A stretch of DNA of 64,000 nucleotides from Methylobacterium frigidaeris (GCF_022179185.1 NZ_BPQJ01000011.1:121958-185957), one strand, 5' to 3'; positions 1 through 10,806 are shown, numbered from the stretch's first letter. Program-made: numbers and translations. The notes: generated by a model from the letters alone, not told the origin.

Positions 1-23
1 TTCGAGCCCCGTCGTCCGCGCCA
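1..23 (+). tRNA. 3' end of a tRNA cut by the window edge, probably tRNA-Asp
   Basis: The window opens inside a T-loop (TTCGAGC), followed by the T-stem 3' strand, an acceptor strand CGTCCGC, discriminator G and CCA. The tail is almost identical to that of the complete tRNA-Asp 57 bases downstream, with one difference in the acceptor stem. A tandem tRNA-Asp or a closely similar isoacceptor is therefore likely. The anticodon lies outside the window, so the identity is inferred. Confidence 0.7.
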
Positions 24-79
24 CGTCCTCCCTGGAGGATAGGCAGCCAGAAGCTGCAGGGTTCATGCGAGCGCGCCGC

Positions 80-156
80 GCGGGCGTAGCTCAGTTGGTT
101 AGAGTGCCGGCCTGTCACGCCGGAGGTCGCGGGTTCGAGCCCCGTCGCCCGCGCCA
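80..156 (+). tRNA. tRNA-Asp (anticodon GTC)
   Basis: This is a complete 77-nt cloverleaf with an encoded CCA end. The acceptor stem GCGGGCG pairs with CGCCCGC, the D-arm contains AGCTCAGTTGGTTAGAGT, and the anticodon stem CCGGC/GCCGG encloses loop CTGTCAC with anticodon GTC. The T-arm is GCGGG-TTCGAGC-CCCGT. The discriminator G is the identity base expected for tRNA-Asp. A chemotaxis-receptor remnant starts about 30 bases after its 3' end, which suggests past rearrangement at this site. Confidence 0.97.
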
Positions 157-184
157 CTCGCCGAAGAATTCCTCACGATTCCCG

Positions 185-475
185 ATCTGTCAGCCGGCCA
201 CACAGGCCCGCGCCATCAGCGGCGTCTCGGCCCGGGTCGCCACGGCGGTCGAGGCGCAGGTCGGCGCCACGCAGGCGATCGTGGGGAGCGTCGCGCAGGC
301 CGCCTCCGGCACCGCCCTGGTGAGCGGTTCGGTCGAGGGGCTGGCCCTCGATGCCGAGGCCACCGGCGAGGTCGCCCGGCACGTGCTGGACGCCGCCGAC
401 ACGGTCGCGCGGCAATCGGCCAGCATCGGCGCCGAGGTGGTGAACCGCTTCCTCGCCACCCTGCGGGCGGCATGA
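185..475 (+). pseudogene. Remnant of a methyl-accepting chemotaxis protein C-terminus
   Basis: The frame ending at the TGA at 473-475 encodes about 95 residues. They read like the last signalling and adaptation helix of a rhizobial-type MCP: a run resembling ISxRVATAVEAQ.GATQAIV..VAQAASGT, then alternating Ala/Glu heptads (ATGEVARHVLDAADTVARQS) and the ending FLATLRAA. There is no start codon, sensor domain, HAMP domain or conserved hairpin tip. In frame it runs directly into tRNA-Asp sequence upstream. It is best read as a 3' gene fragment left next to the tRNA by deletion or recombination. Family assignment rests on residue pattern only. Confidence 0.6.
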
Positions 476-562
476 GGCAGGAGAATCGCCCCGAAAATCT
501 CCACAATCGCCCCACAGGTGGCGCCTCGCGCGAAGACGCCGCTTGTCCAAGGCTCGAAGACG

Positions 563-1117
563 ATGTCGCATCCGTTCCGTTCGACGGCTCACGCCTCCCG
601 CATGGCGCGAGTGCCGCGGCGTGGCACGGCGAGAGCCGTCGTGGTCGGCACCCTGGCCGCCGGGGCGCTGGCCCTCGCCGGCTGCAGCGGCTCGGCCGTC
701 CTGCCCGCGCCCGACCTGCCGACCACGCCTGTCATCCTCGACGAGGCCGCGGCGGCGGCCGCGATCTCGCGCTACCGGGCGAGCCACGGCCTCGGGCCGG
801 TGGTGATCGATTCCTCGCTGATCCGCGCCGCCTCCTACCAGGCCGAGGCCAATGCCCGGGCGGGCCAACTCTCGCACGAGATCGGCGGTACCTTCGATAC
901 GCGCCTCAAGCGCGCCGGCGTCAGTGGCCGCTACGCCGCGGAGAACCTGAGCGCCGGCTCAAACACCTTCGACGAGGTGCTGAAGCGCTGGCAGGTCTCG
1001 CCCGAGCACAACCGCAACATGCTGATGCCGCAGGTCAAGCGCGTCGGCATCGCCCGGGTGGACGCGCCTGGCAGCCGCTACAAGCGGTTCTGGGCCCTGA
1101 TCCTGTCGGACGGCTGA
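563..1117 (+). CDS. CAP-domain (SCP/PR1-like) lipoprotein
   Basis: The 184-residue product has a hydrophobic segment ending in the lipobox LALAG-C, with the lipidated Cys near residue 41, so it is probably an envelope lipoprotein. The rest is a CAP domain: an opening helix (AAAAISRYRASHGL), LSHEIGGTF, AENLSAG, and the HNRNML motif followed by a C-terminal strand (FWALILSDG). Bacterial CAP proteins are exported and their biochemical role is mostly unknown. The ATG at 563 is preceded by a weak AAGG. An in-frame ATG lies upstream at 518 and another downstream at 602, so the start is not certain. It stands alone between the tRNA region and the nuo promoter region. Confidence 0.85.
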   Translation: MSHPFRSTAHASRMARVPRRGTARAVVVGTLAAGALALAGCSGSAVLPAPDLPTTPVILDEAAAAAAISRYRASHGLGPVVIDSSLIRAASYQAEANARAGQLSHEIGGTFDTRLKRAGVSGRYAAENLSAGSNTFDEVLKRWQVSPEHNRNMLMPQVKRVGIARVDAPGSRYKRFWALILSDG

Positions 1118-1163
1118 CAAGCGCTGCCGCAACGCGGCATCGACCTGAAACCCGCGAAAACAC

Positions 1164-1217
1164 CCCGGAAGGGGAGGGACCTGCGACGATCCTCCCCGCC
1201 CGAGCGACCCTTCCGGG
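1164..1217. repeat. Nested GC-rich inverted repeat
   Basis: CCCGGAAGGG (1164-1173) and its exact complement CCCTTCCGGG (1208-1217) enclose GGGGAGG (1171-1177) and CCTCCCC (1191-1197). There is no T-tract, so it is not a standard terminator. The inner GGGGAGG...CCTCCCC pair recurs in gaps at 10662-10683 and, in inverted order, near 19783. This suggests a dispersed palindromic family. Confidence 0.5.
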
Positions 1218-1256
1218 CGTTGTGCCCAGGGCATGAGCCCCTATCTAGCGTGCAGA

Positions 1257-1282
1257 CGTTCGCGGTTTGTGCGGTGCGAACG
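1257..1282. promoter_or_regulatory. Inverted repeat in the nuo leader region
   Basis: CGTTCGC (1257-1263) and GCGAACG (1276-1282) form a perfect 7-bp inverted repeat with a 12-base spacer, about 135 bases before nuoA. It could be an operator or a leader hairpin. Nothing in the window identifies the factor. Confidence 0.3.
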
Positions 1283-1415
1283 CCCCTTGTTTCGCAATAC
1301 CCGCTCGTTTAAGCCTCGCGGCACCTTCCGGGCTTTGGAACCGTTCCGAGAACGGCCCCGGCGGCCCGCGCTCCGGGCACGCGCCAAGGCTCGCGCCAAC
1401 CCTTGAGGATGCTCG

Positions 1416-1781
1416 ATGAACGGCCTCCTGTCGGATTACCTGCCGCTGGTGATCTTCATCGGCGTGTCCCTCTTCATCGCCGCGGCGCTCCTCGTGGCCC
1501 CCTTCCTGGTGGCCTATAACAGCCCGGACCCGGAGAAGCTCTCGGCCTACGAGTGCGGGTTCAACGCCTTCGACGACGCGCGCATGAAGTTCGACGTGCG
1601 CTTCTACCTCGTCGCCATCCTGTTCATCATCTTCGACCTCGAAGTGGCCTTCCTGTTCCCGTGGGCGATCACGTTCGGGGACCTCGGCTGGTTCGGCTTC
1701 TGGTCGATGATGCTCTTCCTCGGCGTGCTCACCGTCGGCTTCGTCTACGAGTGGCGCAAGGGCGCCCTCGAGTGGGACTAG
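1416..1781 (+). CDS. nuoA: NADH-quinone oxidoreductase subunit A
   Basis: This 121-residue small membrane subunit of respiratory complex I has three transmembrane helices, at about residues 8-30, 62-84 and 90-112. The conserved loop motif after helix 1 is present ([22 protein letters not shown]). This loop contributes to the quinone-site interface with NuoB, NuoD and NuoH. The length is typical. The first gene of the nuo operon, it is followed 48 bases later by nuoB. Confidence 0.97.
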   Translation: MNGLLSDYLPLVIFIGVSLFIAAALLVAPFLVAYNSPDPEKLSAYECGFNAFDDARMKFDVRFYLVAILFIIFDLEVAFLFPWAITFGDLGWFGFWSMMLFLGVLTVGFVYEWRKGALEWD

Positions 1782-1829
1782 CAGCACCAGCGTAGAGCCG
1801 CCCCCGAGACGTAGGAACCGGACCCCACC

Positions 1830-2411
1830 ATGGCCCTCACCACCGTCCGCGCCCCCGAGATCGCGCCGCAGCCGAAAGGTATCCTCGACCCGGCCACCGG
1901 CAAGCCGATCGGCGCCAACGACCCGACCTTCCTGACGATCAGCGACGAGCTCGCCGATCGCGGCTTCCTGCTGACCACTGCCGACGACCTCATCACCTGG
2001 GCCCGCACCGGCTCGCTGATGTGGATGACCTTCGGTCTGGCCTGCTGCGCCGTCGAGATGATGCAGATGTCGATGCCGCGCTACGATTGCGAGCGCTTCG
2101 GCTTCGCGCCGCGTGGTTCGCCGCGCCAGTCCGACGTGATGATCGTCGCCGGCACCCTGACCAACAAGATGGCGCCCGCGCTCCGCAAGGTCTACGACCA
2201 GATGCCGGAGCCGCGCTACGTCATCTCGATGGGTTCCTGCGCCAACGGTGGCGGCTACTACCACTACTCCTACTCGGTGGTGCGCGGCTGCGACCGGGTG
2301 GTCCCAGTCGACATCTACGTCCCGGGCTGCCCGCCGACCGCCGAGGCACTGCTCTACGGCGTCTTGCTGCTGCAGAAGAAGATCCGCCGCACCGGCACCA
2401 TCGAGCGCTGA
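1830..2411 (+). CDS. nuoB: NADH-quinone oxidoreductase subunit B (cluster N2)
   Basis: The 193-residue subunit binds the terminal [4Fe-4S] cluster N2, which passes electrons to quinone. All four cluster ligands are visible: adjacent Cys72-Cys73 in [11 protein letters not shown], Cys137 in GSCANGGG and Cys167 in VPGCPPT. The N-terminal ~35 residues form the variable extension common in alphaproteobacteria. nuoC starts 9 bases after the stop, consistent with co-transcription. Confidence 0.98.
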   Translation: MALTTVRAPEIAPQPKGILDPATGKPIGANDPTFLTISDELADRGFLLTTADDLITWARTGSLMWMTFGLACCAVEMMQMSMPRYDCERFGFAPRGSPRQSDVMIVAGTLTNKMAPALRKVYDQMPEPRYVISMGSCANGGGYYHYSYSVVRGCDRVVPVDIYVPGCPPTAEALLYGVLLLQKKIRRTGTIER

Positions 2412-2420
2412 GGCGGGATC

Positions 2421-3083
2421 ATGAGCAACGGCATCACCATCCGGGCCCACACCCAGACCGAGCAGGGCGACGCGGCGCTGGCCCGCCTCTCCGACGCGCT
2501 CGCCGGGACGCTCGGCGGCGCCATCACCGATCGGGCGATCGCCTTCGGCGAGCTGACCCTGATCGTCGAGGGATCCGAGATCCTGCGGGTGCTCACCCAC
2601 CTGCGGGACGATCCCTCTTGCGCGTTCTCGACCTTCATCGACATCTGCGGCGCCGACTACCCGGCACGGGCGAAGCGCTTCGACGTCGTCTACCATCTGC
2701 TGTCGATGCGCCATAACCGGCGCATCCGCGTGAAGGTGCAAACCGACGAGCGCACCCCGGTCCCGTCCGCGATCCCGGTCTTCCCGGCGGCGAACTGGTT
2801 CGAGCGCGAGACCTACGATCTCTACGGCATCCTGTTCTCGGGCCATCCGGACCTGCGCCGGCTGCTGACCGATTACGGTTTCGAGGGCCACCCCCTCCGC
2901 AAGGACTTCCCGCTCACCGGCTTCGTCGAGGTCCGCTACGACCAGGACGAGGCCCGGGTGGTCTACGAGCCCGTGCGACTGACGCAGGAATTCCGCAACT
3001 TCGACTTCCTGTCGCCCTGGGAAGGCACCGACTACGTCCTCCCCGGCGACGAGAAGGCCGACAAGGCACCGGCGAAAGGCTGA
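2421..3083 (+). CDS. nuoC: NADH-quinone oxidoreductase subunit C
   Basis: The 220-residue peripheral-arm subunit belongs to the 30-kDa family. It carries the family signature [20 protein letters not shown] (about residues 130-150) and the following [15 protein letters not shown]. It packs against NuoD in the connecting module. As usual in alphaproteobacteria it is separate from nuoD, not fused as in enteric bacteria. nuoD begins 6 bases after its stop. Confidence 0.97.
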   Translation: MSNGITIRAHTQTEQGDAALARLSDALAGTLGGAITDRAIAFGELTLIVEGSEILRVLTHLRDDPSCAFSTFIDICGADYPARAKRFDVVYHLLSMRHNRRIRVKVQTDERTPVPSAIPVFPAANWFERETYDLYGILFSGHPDLRRLLTDYGFEGHPLRKDFPLTGFVEVRYDQDEARVVYEPVRLTQEFRNFDFLSPWEGTDYVLPGDEKADKAPAKG

Positions 3084-3089
3084 GCCGAC

Positions 3090-4280
3090 ATGGGCGAGCA
3101 CAGCATCCGCAACTTCTCGATCAATTTCGGCCCGCAGCACCCGGCGGCGCACGGCGTGCTGCGCCTCGTGCTGGAGCTGGACGGCGAGGTGGTCGAGCGG
3201 GTCGACCCGCATATCGGCCTGCTCCATCGCGGCACCGAGAAGCTGATCGAGGTCAAGACCTACCTCCAGGCGACGCCCTATTTCGACCGGCTCGACTACG
3301 TCGCGCCGATGAACCAGGAGCACGCCTTCTGCCTCGGCATCGAGCGCCTGCTCGGCATCGAGGTGCCGCGCCGCGCCAAGCTGATCCGCACGCTCTACTG
3401 CGAGATCGGCCGGCTCCTGTCGCACCTCCTCAACGTCACCACGCAGGCGATGGACGTCGGCGCCCTCACGCCCCCGCTCTGGGGCTTCGAGGAGCGCGAG
3501 AAGCTGATGATCTTCTACGAGCGCGCCTCGGGCGCTCGACTTCACGCCAACTACTTCCGCCCGGGCGGCGTCCACCAGGACCTGCCGCCGAGCCTCATCG
3601 ACGACATCGAGAAGTTCTGCGAGACCTTCCCGCAGGTGGTCGACGACCTCGACAGCCTGGTGATGGGCAACCGCATCTTCAAGCAGCGCAACGTCGACAT
3701 CGGCATCGTCACCGTCGAGGAGGCCCTGGCCTGGGGCTTCTCGGGCGTGATGGTGCGCGGCTCCGGCATCCCGTGGGACCTGCGCAAGTCGCAGCCCTAC
3801 GAAGCCTACGACGAGATGGAGTTCGACATCCCCGTGGGGAAGAACGGCGACACCTACGATCGCCAGGTCATCCGCATGGAGGAGATGCGCCAGTCGGTCC
3901 GCATCATGAAGCAGTGCATCGCCAAGCTGCGCGAGCCGGCCGGCCAGGGGCCGATCGCGACGCAGGACGGCAAGGTCGCGCCGCCGCCGCGGCGCGAGAT
4001 GAAGCGCTCGATGGAAGCGCTCATCCACCACTTCAAGCTCTACACCGAGGGCTTCCACGTGCCGGCCGGCGAGGTCTACGCCGCGGTCGAGGCGCCCAAG
4101 GGCGAATTCGGCGTCTACCTCGTCGCCGACGGCACCAACAAGCCGTATCGCTGCAAGATCCGCGCTCCGGGCTTCGCCCACCTTCAGGCGATGGACTGGA
4201 TGTGCCGCGGCCACATGCTGGCGGACGTGTCGTGCATCCTCGGCACGCTCGACATCGTGTTCGGCGAGGTGGACCGGTAA
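3090..4280 (+). CDS. nuoD: NADH-quinone oxidoreductase subunit D
   Basis: The 396-residue 49-kDa subunit is related to the large subunit of [NiFe] hydrogenases and forms the quinone-reducing site with NuoB. The family N-terminal motif is clear ([19 protein letters not shown], with the His-rich loop near residues 15-20), as are [13 protein letters not shown] and the C-terminal ending DIVFGEVDR. Length and ends match the family. The stop is followed by a 57-base gap before nuoE. Confidence 0.98.
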   Translation: MGEHSIRNFSINFGPQHPAAHGVLRLVLELDGEVVERVDPHIGLLHRGTEKLIEVKTYLQATPYFDRLDYVAPMNQEHAFCLGIERLLGIEVPRRAKLIRTLYCEIGRLLSHLLNVTTQAMDVGALTPPLWGFEEREKLMIFYERASGARLHANYFRPGGVHQDLPPSLIDDIEKFCETFPQVVDDLDSLVMGNRIFKQRNVDIGIVTVEEALAWGFSGVMVRGSGIPWDLRKSQPYEAYDEMEFDIPVGKNGDTYDRQVIRMEEMRQSVRIMKQCIAKLREPAGQGPIATQDGKVAPPPRREMKRSMEALIHHFKLYTEGFHVPAGEVYAAVEAPKGEFGVYLVADGTNKPYRCKIRAPGFAHLQAMDWMCRGHMLADVSCILGTLDIVFGEVDR

Positions 4281-4337
4281 GGGGCTCGCGCCCCGTCCGC
4301 ACCCGCCGGAGACGTATGAGACATGGACGTTTGAGAC

Positions 4338-5447
4338 ATGGCCAACCGCAGACTTGCCCCGGTTTCCGAGCAGCCCGAGAGCTTCGCGTTCACGGCTGAG
4401 AACGCCGAGTGGGCCAAGGGGCAGATCGCCAAGTACCCGGAGGGGCGCCAGGCCTCGGCCGTGATCCCGCTCCTGTGGAAGGCGCAGGAGCAGAACGGCG
4501 GCTGGCTGCCGCAGAAGGCCATCGAGGCAGTGGCCGACCAGCTCGGCATGCCGCATATCCGGGTGCTGGAGGTCGCGACCTTCTACACCATGTTCGCCCT
4601 TGAGCCGGTCGGGCGCTACTGGATTCAGGTCTGCGGTACCGCTCCCTGCGACGTCTGCGGCGCCCGCGAGCTGAAGAAGTATCTCCACGAGCGGCTCGGC
4701 CCCTCCGGCCATGTCAGCCCGGATGGCAACTTCTCCTGGCTCGAGGTCGAGTGCCTGGGCGCGTGCTGCAACGCCCCGATGGCGCAGATCAACCACGACT
4801 ACTACGAGGACCTCACCCCCGAGCTCCTCGGAAAGCTGATGGACGACCTCGCGGCCGGCCGCCCGGTGAAAACCGGCTCGCAGATCGGCCGCGTGTCCTC
4901 CGAGCCCAAGGACGCAGTCACGACCCTCAAGGACGAGACGCTGTTCGACGGCTCGCGCGTCGGCGCCTGGCGCAAGCGCTTCGAGGAGGAGGGGCTGAAG
5001 GAGACCGGCGCCGACACGACCGGCGAGAAGGCCCGCACCGACGCCTCGGCCGCGACCAACCCGAAGGCCGCCCGTCCGGATGCCGGCCGGCCGAACGAGA
5101 GCGCTGCCGCTGCCACCCCGGCCCAGCGCGCCACCGAGGGCAAGCCTGCGGTCGACACCGCTGCCGAGAAGGGCCAGGCGGCTCCGGAGCGCACCACTGT
5201 CGCCGAGACCCGCACCGGGCCGGAGACTGTCGGCGCGCCGCAAAGCGGCCGCTCCTACACCGAGACGCCCTCGAAGCCCGAGGAAGGCCGGCCCGTGGCT
5301 GGTTCCAAGGGCACCACGCCGGAGGCCGGTGCCGAGCCGGCGAACGCGCGGGGCAAGACCGACGGATCGCAGGCCAAGCCCGTCGGCATCACCCCCGCGG
5401 ACAAGGCGGTCGACAAGGGCCCGCCCGGCCCGAAGGCGAAGCCGTAA
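4338..5447 (+). CDS. nuoE: NADH-quinone oxidoreductase subunit E with long disordered tail
   Basis: Residues 1 to about 190 are the thioredoxin-like 24-kDa subunit that binds [2Fe-2S] cluster N1a. Ligands are Cys99 and Cys104 (VCGTAPCDVC) and Cys139 and Cys143 (ECLGACC). Residues from about 200 to 369 are a low-complexity tail rich in Ala, Pro, Lys, Glu, Gly and Thr with no recognisable fold. E. coli NuoE has only about 166 residues; extensions are known in alphaproteobacteria, but this one nearly doubles the protein. The frame is open throughout and nuoF follows 50 bases later. Confidence 0.97.
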   Translation: MANRRLAPVSEQPESFAFTAENAEWAKGQIAKYPEGRQASAVIPLLWKAQEQNGGWLPQKAIEAVADQLGMPHIRVLEVATFYTMFALEPVGRYWIQVCGTAPCDVCGARELKKYLHERLGPSGHVSPDGNFSWLEVECLGACCNAPMAQINHDYYEDLTPELLGKLMDDLAAGRPVKTGSQIGRVSSEPKDAVTTLKDETLFDGSRVGAWRKRFEEEGLKETGADTTGEKARTDASAATNPKAARPDAGRPNESAAAATPAQRATEGKPAVDTAAEKGQAAPERTTVAETRTGPETVGAPQSGRSYTETPSKPEEGRPVAGSKGTTPEAGAEPANARGKTDGSQAKPVGITPADKAVDKGPPGPKAKP

Positions 5448-5497
5448 ATAGTCGACTATGATGCTCCCCGTCACAGCAGGCCTGTAGGACGATCGCC

Positions 5498-6799
<1,302 letters not shown>

Positions 6800-6804
6800 A
6801 TGCC

Positions 6805-7014
6805 ATGACCGGCGAACCCGACAATCTGGTCCTCGTGTACCTGGGGCGCATCGACGAGAAGGTCGACCGCCTCATCGACGACGTGAACGACCTGAAGCGG
6901 CGGGTGTCCGGCGTCGAAGAGAATCTGGCCGGCGTCCATCGCCGGATCGACCGCCTTGAGCTTCGCGTCGAGCGCATCGAGCGCCGACTCGATCTCGCCG
7001 ACGCGACACATTGA
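6805..7014 (+). CDS. Small coiled-coil protein encoded inside the nuo operon
   Basis: This 69-residue frame starts at an ATG 5 bases after nuoF and ends 9 bases before nuoG, so it fits tightly in the operon. After a short hydrophobic start (LVLVYLGRIDEKVDRL) it is one amphipathic heptad repeat with hydrophobic a/d positions to the end (DVNDLKRRVSGVEENLAGVHRRIDRL...). It is highly charged and has no membrane segment or cysteine. It is not a standard complex I subunit. Possible roles, all unproven, are an assembly or accessory subunit, or an unrelated protein riding in the operon. I do not recognise a named family. Confidence 0.75.
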   Translation: MTGEPDNLVLVYLGRIDEKVDRLIDDVNDLKRRVSGVEENLAGVHRRIDRLELRVERIERRLDLADATH

Positions 7015-7023
7015 GCTGAACCG

Positions 7024-9105
7024 ATGACCAAAATCCTCGTCGACGGCATCGAGGTCGATGTCCCGCCGGACTACACCCTGCTCCAGGCCTGCGAGGTCGC
7101 GGGCGCCGAGATCCCGCGCTTCTGCTTCCACGAGCGGCTGTCGATCGCCGGCAATTGCCGCATGTGCCTGGTCGAGCTGAAGGGCGCGCCGAAGCCGGTC
7201 GCGTCCTGCGCCTGGGCCGTGCGCGACTGCCGCCCGGGCCCGAACGGCGAGCCGCCGGCGGTGTCGACCAAGTCGGCCCTGACCAAGAAGGCCCGCGAGG
7301 GGGTGATGGAGTTCCTCCTCATCAACCACCCGCTCGATTGCCCGATCTGCGACCAGGGCGGCCACTGCGACCTGCAGGACCAGGCCATGGCCTACGGCGT
7401 CGACTCGACCCGCTACGGCGAGAACAAGCGCGCCGTCGAGGAGAAGTATATCGGCCCGCTGGTGCGGACCGCGATGAACCGCTGCATCCACTGCACCCGC
7501 TGCGTCCGCTTCCTGGCGGAAGTCGCGGGCGTGCCGGATCTCGGCGCCATCGGCCGCGGCGAGGACATGGAGATCACCTCCTACCTCGAGCGGGCGATGG
7601 AGTCGGAGCTGCAGGGCAACGTCGCCGACCTGTGCCCGGTCGGCGCGCTCGTCCATAAGCCGCAATCGTACAACGTCCGCCCCTGGGAGCTGAACAAGAC
7701 CGAATCCGTCGACGTGATGGACGCGGTCGGCTCGGCGATCCGCGTCGACACCCGCGGCCGCGAGGTGATGCAGATCGAGCCGCGGGTGAACGAGGCGATC
7801 AACGAGGAGTGGATCTCCGACAAGACCCGCCACGTCGTCGACGGCCTGCGCCTGCAACGCCTGGACCGGCCGTATCTGCGCGAGAACGGCCGCCTGCGGC
7901 CGGCCTCCTGGGCGGAGGCCTTCGGGGCGATCGCCGGAAAGCTCAAGGGCGCCGATCCGAAGCGCGTCGGCGCGATCGTCGGTGACCTCGCGGGCGTCGA
8001 GGAGATCTTCGCGCTCAAGACCCTGATGGCGTCGCTCGAGGTTCAGAACCTCGATTGCCGCCAGGACGGGGCCGCGATCGATCCGGGCTGGGGCCGGGCT
8101 GCCTACACCTTCGGCCCCGGCATAGCCGGTATCGAGCAGGCGGACGCGATCCTGATCGTCGGTGCCAACCCGCGCACCGAGGCGTCGCTCCTCAACGCCC
8201 GCATCCGCAAGCGCTGGCGGCTCTCGCCGATCCAGATCGGCGTGATCGGCGAGGACGCGGACCTCACCTATCCTCACACCTATCTGGGTGCGGGGCCTGA
8301 GACCCTGGCCGATATCGCGGCGGGCCGTCACAGCTTCGCCGAGACGCTCAAAGGGGCCGAGCGGCCGCTCGTCATCGTCGGCCAGGCGGCGCTCGCCCGC
8401 GCTGACGGCGCTGCGCTCCTCGCCGCGGTCGCCAAGCTGGTCCAAGGCCTCGGCGCCAAGGCCGAGGGCTGGAACGGCCTCGGCGTGCTTCACAATGCGG
8501 CCGCCCGCGTCGGCGCCCTCGATCTCGGCTTCGTCCCCGGGGAGGGCGGGCTGACCTTCGCCGAGATGACCAAGGCCGGCGCGCTCGACGTGCTGTTCAA
8601 CCTCGGCGCCGACGAGGTCGAGGTCGGTCCGGGCGCCTTCGTGGTCTACCAGGGCACCCACGGCGACAAGGGTGCCCACCGCGCCGACGTGATCCTGCCG
8701 GGCGCGGCCTATACCGAGAAGTCCGCAACCTACGTCAACCTCGAGGGCCGGGTGCAGCTCGCCAACCGGGCCGCCTTCCCGCCGGGCGATGCCCGGGAGG
8801 ACTGGGCAATCCTGCGCGCCCTGTCGGACGTGCTGGGGAGCCGCCTGCCGTTCGATTCGCTCGGCGCCTTGCGCAAGGCGCTCTACGCCGCCCACCCGCA
8901 CTTCGCCGGCATCGACCAGGTCGCGCCGTCGGACGGTGCGGCGGCGCTGACGACCCTCGCGGGCCTCTCGGGCGAGACCAGCCGCGAGCCGTTCCGCGCG
9001 GCGATCGCCGATTTCTATCTCACCAACCCGATCGCCCGCGCCTCGCGGGTGCTCGCCGAGTGCTCGGGTCTCGCCCGCGGGCGGGCCCTCGAAGCGGCCG
9101 AATGA
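7024..9105 (+). CDS. nuoG: NADH-quinone oxidoreductase subunit G
   Basis: The 693-residue 75-kDa subunit carries several Fe-S clusters. The N-terminal ferredoxin-like domain has [2Fe-2S] ligands Cys34, Cys45, Cys48 and Cys62. Next come the HxxxC region ([18 protein letters not shown]) and the CIHCTRC...C motif for [4Fe-4S] clusters. The C-terminal half is the molybdopterin-oxidoreductase-like domain, which lacks a cofactor in complex I. Length is typical for alphaproteobacteria. nuoH follows after 13 bases. Confidence 0.97.
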   Translation: MTKILVDGIEVDVPPDYTLLQACEVAGAEIPRFCFHERLSIAGNCRMCLVELKGAPKPVASCAWAVRDCRPGPNGEPPAVSTKSALTKKAREGVMEFLLINHPLDCPICDQGGHCDLQDQAMAYGVDSTRYGENKRAVEEKYIGPLVRTAMNRCIHCTRCVRFLAEVAGVPDLGAIGRGEDMEITSYLERAMESELQGNVADLCPVGALVHKPQSYNVRPWELNKTESVDVMDAVGSAIRVDTRGREVMQIEPRVNEAINEEWISDKTRHVVDGLRLQRLDRPYLRENGRLRPASWAEAFGAIAGKLKGADPKRVGAIVGDLAGVEEIFALKTLMASLEVQNLDCRQDGAAIDPGWGRAAYTFGPGIAGIEQADAILIVGANPRTEASLLNARIRKRWRLSPIQIGVIGEDADLTYPHTYLGAGPETLADIAAGRHSFAETLKGAERPLVIVGQAALARADGAALLAAVAKLVQGLGAKAEGWNGLGVLHNAAARVGALDLGFVPGEGGLTFAEMTKAGALDVLFNLGADEVEVGPGAFVVYQGTHGDKGAHRADVILPGAAYTEKSATYVNLEGRVQLANRAAFPPGDAREDWAILRALSDVLGSRLPFDSLGALRKALYAAHPHFAGIDQVAPSDGAAALTTLAGLSGETSREPFRAAIADFYLTNPIARASRVLAECSGLARGRALEAAE

Positions 9106-9118
9106 GGAGCGCCGACCG

Positions 9119-10141
9119 ATGACCGTCTGGGAGGTGCTGGGCACCGTCCTCCTCTTGGCGCTGAAGAGCGTCGTGCTCCTGGTGGCGCTGCTCGTCTTCA
9201 TCGCCTACGCGCTGCTCGCCGACCGCAAGATCTGGGCGGCGGTGCAGCTGCGCCGCGGCCCGAACGTGGTCGGGCCCTGGGGCCTGTTCCAGTCCTTCGC
9301 CGACCTCCTGAAGTTCGTGCTGAAGGAGCCGGTGATCCCGGCGGGCGCCAACAAGAGCCTCTTTCTGCTGGCGCCGCTGATCTTCGCCACCCTGGCGCTC
9401 GCCGCCTGGGCGGTGATCCCCCTCGCCGACGGCTGGGCCATCGCCGACATCAATGTCGGCATGACCTACATCTTCGCGATCTCGTCGCTCGGCGTCTACG
9501 GCGTCATCATGGGCGGCTGGGCCTCGAACTCGAAATACGCCTTCCTCGGCGCGCTGCGCTCGGCGGCCCAGATGGTGTCCTACGAGGTCTCGCTCGGCTT
9601 CGTGATCATCACGGTGCTGATGTGCGCCGGCTCGCTCAACCTGTCGCAGATCGTGCGGGCGCAGGACACCTCGCTCGGCGTCCTCGGCTGGTACTGGCTC
9701 TGGCTCTTTCCGATGTTCGTGGTGTTCTTCATCTCGGCGATGGCCGAGACGAACCGCCCGCCCTTCGACCTTCCGGAAGCCGAGTCCGAGCTCGTCGCCG
9801 GCTATATGGTGGAGTACTCCTCCACCCCGTACCTGCTGTTCATGCTCGGCGAGTACGTCGCCATCGTCACGATGTGCGCGCTCGGCACGATCCTGTTCCT
9901 CGGCGGCTGGCTCTCGCCGATCCCGTTCGCGCCCTTCACCTGGGTGCCGGGCCTGATCTGGTTCGCCCTGAAGGCCAGCTTCCTGTTCTTCATGATCGCC
10001 ATGGTGAAGGCCATGGTGCCGCGCTACCGCTACGACCAGCTCATGCGGCTGGGCTGGAAGGTGTTCCTTCCGCTCTCGCTGGTCATGGTCTTCGTCGTCG
10101 CCTTCGTCCTGAAGCTGACCGGCCTCGCGCCGGTCTCCTGA
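9119..10141 (+). CDS. nuoH: NADH-quinone oxidoreductase subunit H
   Basis: The 340-residue membrane subunit has about eight transmembrane helices and forms the quinone-binding chamber at the junction of the two arms. It shows the family signatures [26 protein letters not shown] near the N-terminus and [19 protein letters not shown] in the central loop. Both are characteristic of subunit H/ND1. nuoI follows 22 bases later. Confidence 0.98.
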   Translation: MTVWEVLGTVLLLALKSVVLLVALLVFIAYALLADRKIWAAVQLRRGPNVVGPWGLFQSFADLLKFVLKEPVIPAGANKSLFLLAPLIFATLALAAWAVIPLADGWAIADINVGMTYIFAISSLGVYGVIMGGWASNSKYAFLGALRSAAQMVSYEVSLGFVIITVLMCAGSLNLSQIVRAQDTSLGVLGWYWLWLFPMFVVFFISAMAETNRPPFDLPEAESELVAGYMVEYSSTPYLLFMLGEYVAIVTMCALGTILFLGGWLSPIPFAPFTWVPGLIWFALKASFLFFMIAMVKAMVPRYRYDQLMRLGWKVFLPLSLVMVFVVAFVLKLTGLAPVS

Positions 10142-10163
10142 ACCAACCGTCGGAGAACGAGCC

Positions 10164-10652
10164 ATGAAGCTCGACCAGGTCGCCCGCGGCCTGCTGTTGA
10201 AGGAGTTCGTCACCGGGTTCGCCCTGGCGATGCGCTACTTCTTCAAGCCAAAGGCGACGATCAACTACCCCTTCGAGATGGGCCATCGCGGCCCGCGCTT
10301 CCGCGGCGAGCACGCCCTGCGGCGCTATCCCAACGGGGAAGAGCGCTGCATCGCCTGCAAGCTGTGCGAGGCCGTCTGCCCGGCCCAGGCCATCACCATC
10401 GAGGCGGGACCACGCCGCAACGACGGCACGCGGCGCACGACGCGCTACGACATCGACATGGTGAAGTGCATCTATTGCGGCATGTGCCAGGAGGCCTGCC
10501 CGGTGGACGCCATCGTCGAGGGGCCGAACTTCGAGTTCTCAGTAGAGACCCGCGAGGAACTCCTCTACGACAAGGCCAAGCTCCTCGCGAACGGCGACCG
10601 CTGGGAGCGAGAGATCGCCCGCAACATCGCGGCCGACGCTCCTTACCGCTGA
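10164..10652 (+). CDS. nuoI: NADH-quinone oxidoreductase subunit I
   Basis: This 162-residue 8Fe ferredoxin-like subunit carries clusters N6a and N6b. The two motifs are intact: Cys62, 65, 68 and 72 ([12 protein letters not shown]) and Cys102, 105, 108 and 112 ([12 protein letters not shown]). The N-terminal helix ([16 protein letters not shown]) lies along the membrane surface in known structures. A 154-base gap with a hairpin separates it from nuoJ. Confidence 0.98.
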   Translation: MKLDQVARGLLLKEFVTGFALAMRYFFKPKATINYPFEMGHRGPRFRGEHALRRYPNGEERCIACKLCEAVCPAQAITIEAGPRRNDGTRRTTRYDIDMVKCIYCGMCQEACPVDAIVEGPNFEFSVETREELLYDKAKLLANGDRWEREIARNIAADAPYR

Positions 10653-10661
10653 GCGGGTTCG

Positions 10662-10683
10662 GGGGAGGGCGGTGATCCTCCCC
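10662..10683. repeat. Hairpin in the nuoI-nuoJ gap
   Basis: GGGGAGG (10662-10668) and CCTCCCC (10677-10683) form a 7-bp stem with an 8-base loop just after nuoI, without a T-tract. It matches the inner repeat found before nuoA. It may influence relative expression of the peripheral-arm and membrane-arm genes, but this is speculation. The rest of the gap (10684-10806) shows no gene. Confidence 0.4.
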
Positions 10684-10806
10684 ACATCGATGCCACATTC
10701 GCCGCTCCCCCGGTTGTGCGCCGCGGGGGCGGGTTCTATAGACGGGCCGCCGGCACGCTCCGGGGGTCGGGCAGGAGGCCGCCGCCAGGCGGCATGAATT
10801 CAGCGC

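Larger units (their letters stand above)
1118..1415. other. Intergenic region and probable nuo promoter region
   Basis: No gene is visible in this 298-base gap. It holds two nested GC-rich inverted repeats at 1164-1217 and a second inverted repeat at 1257-1282. The transcription start of the nuo operon must lie here or in the preceding gene, but I cannot identify a convincing -35/-10 pair. Confidence 0.5.

Noticed and set aside
1245-5474. Minus-strand frame of 1409 codons opposite nuoA-nuoE
   Set aside because: It mirrors strongly biased GC-rich coding sequence on the other strand. The translation is low-complexity Arg/Ala/Gly/Asp/His sequence with no domain, and the plus strand holds clear complex I genes. 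Similar long antisense frames opposite nuoG, nuoL, rnj, ppdK and matA-matB were rejected for the same reason.
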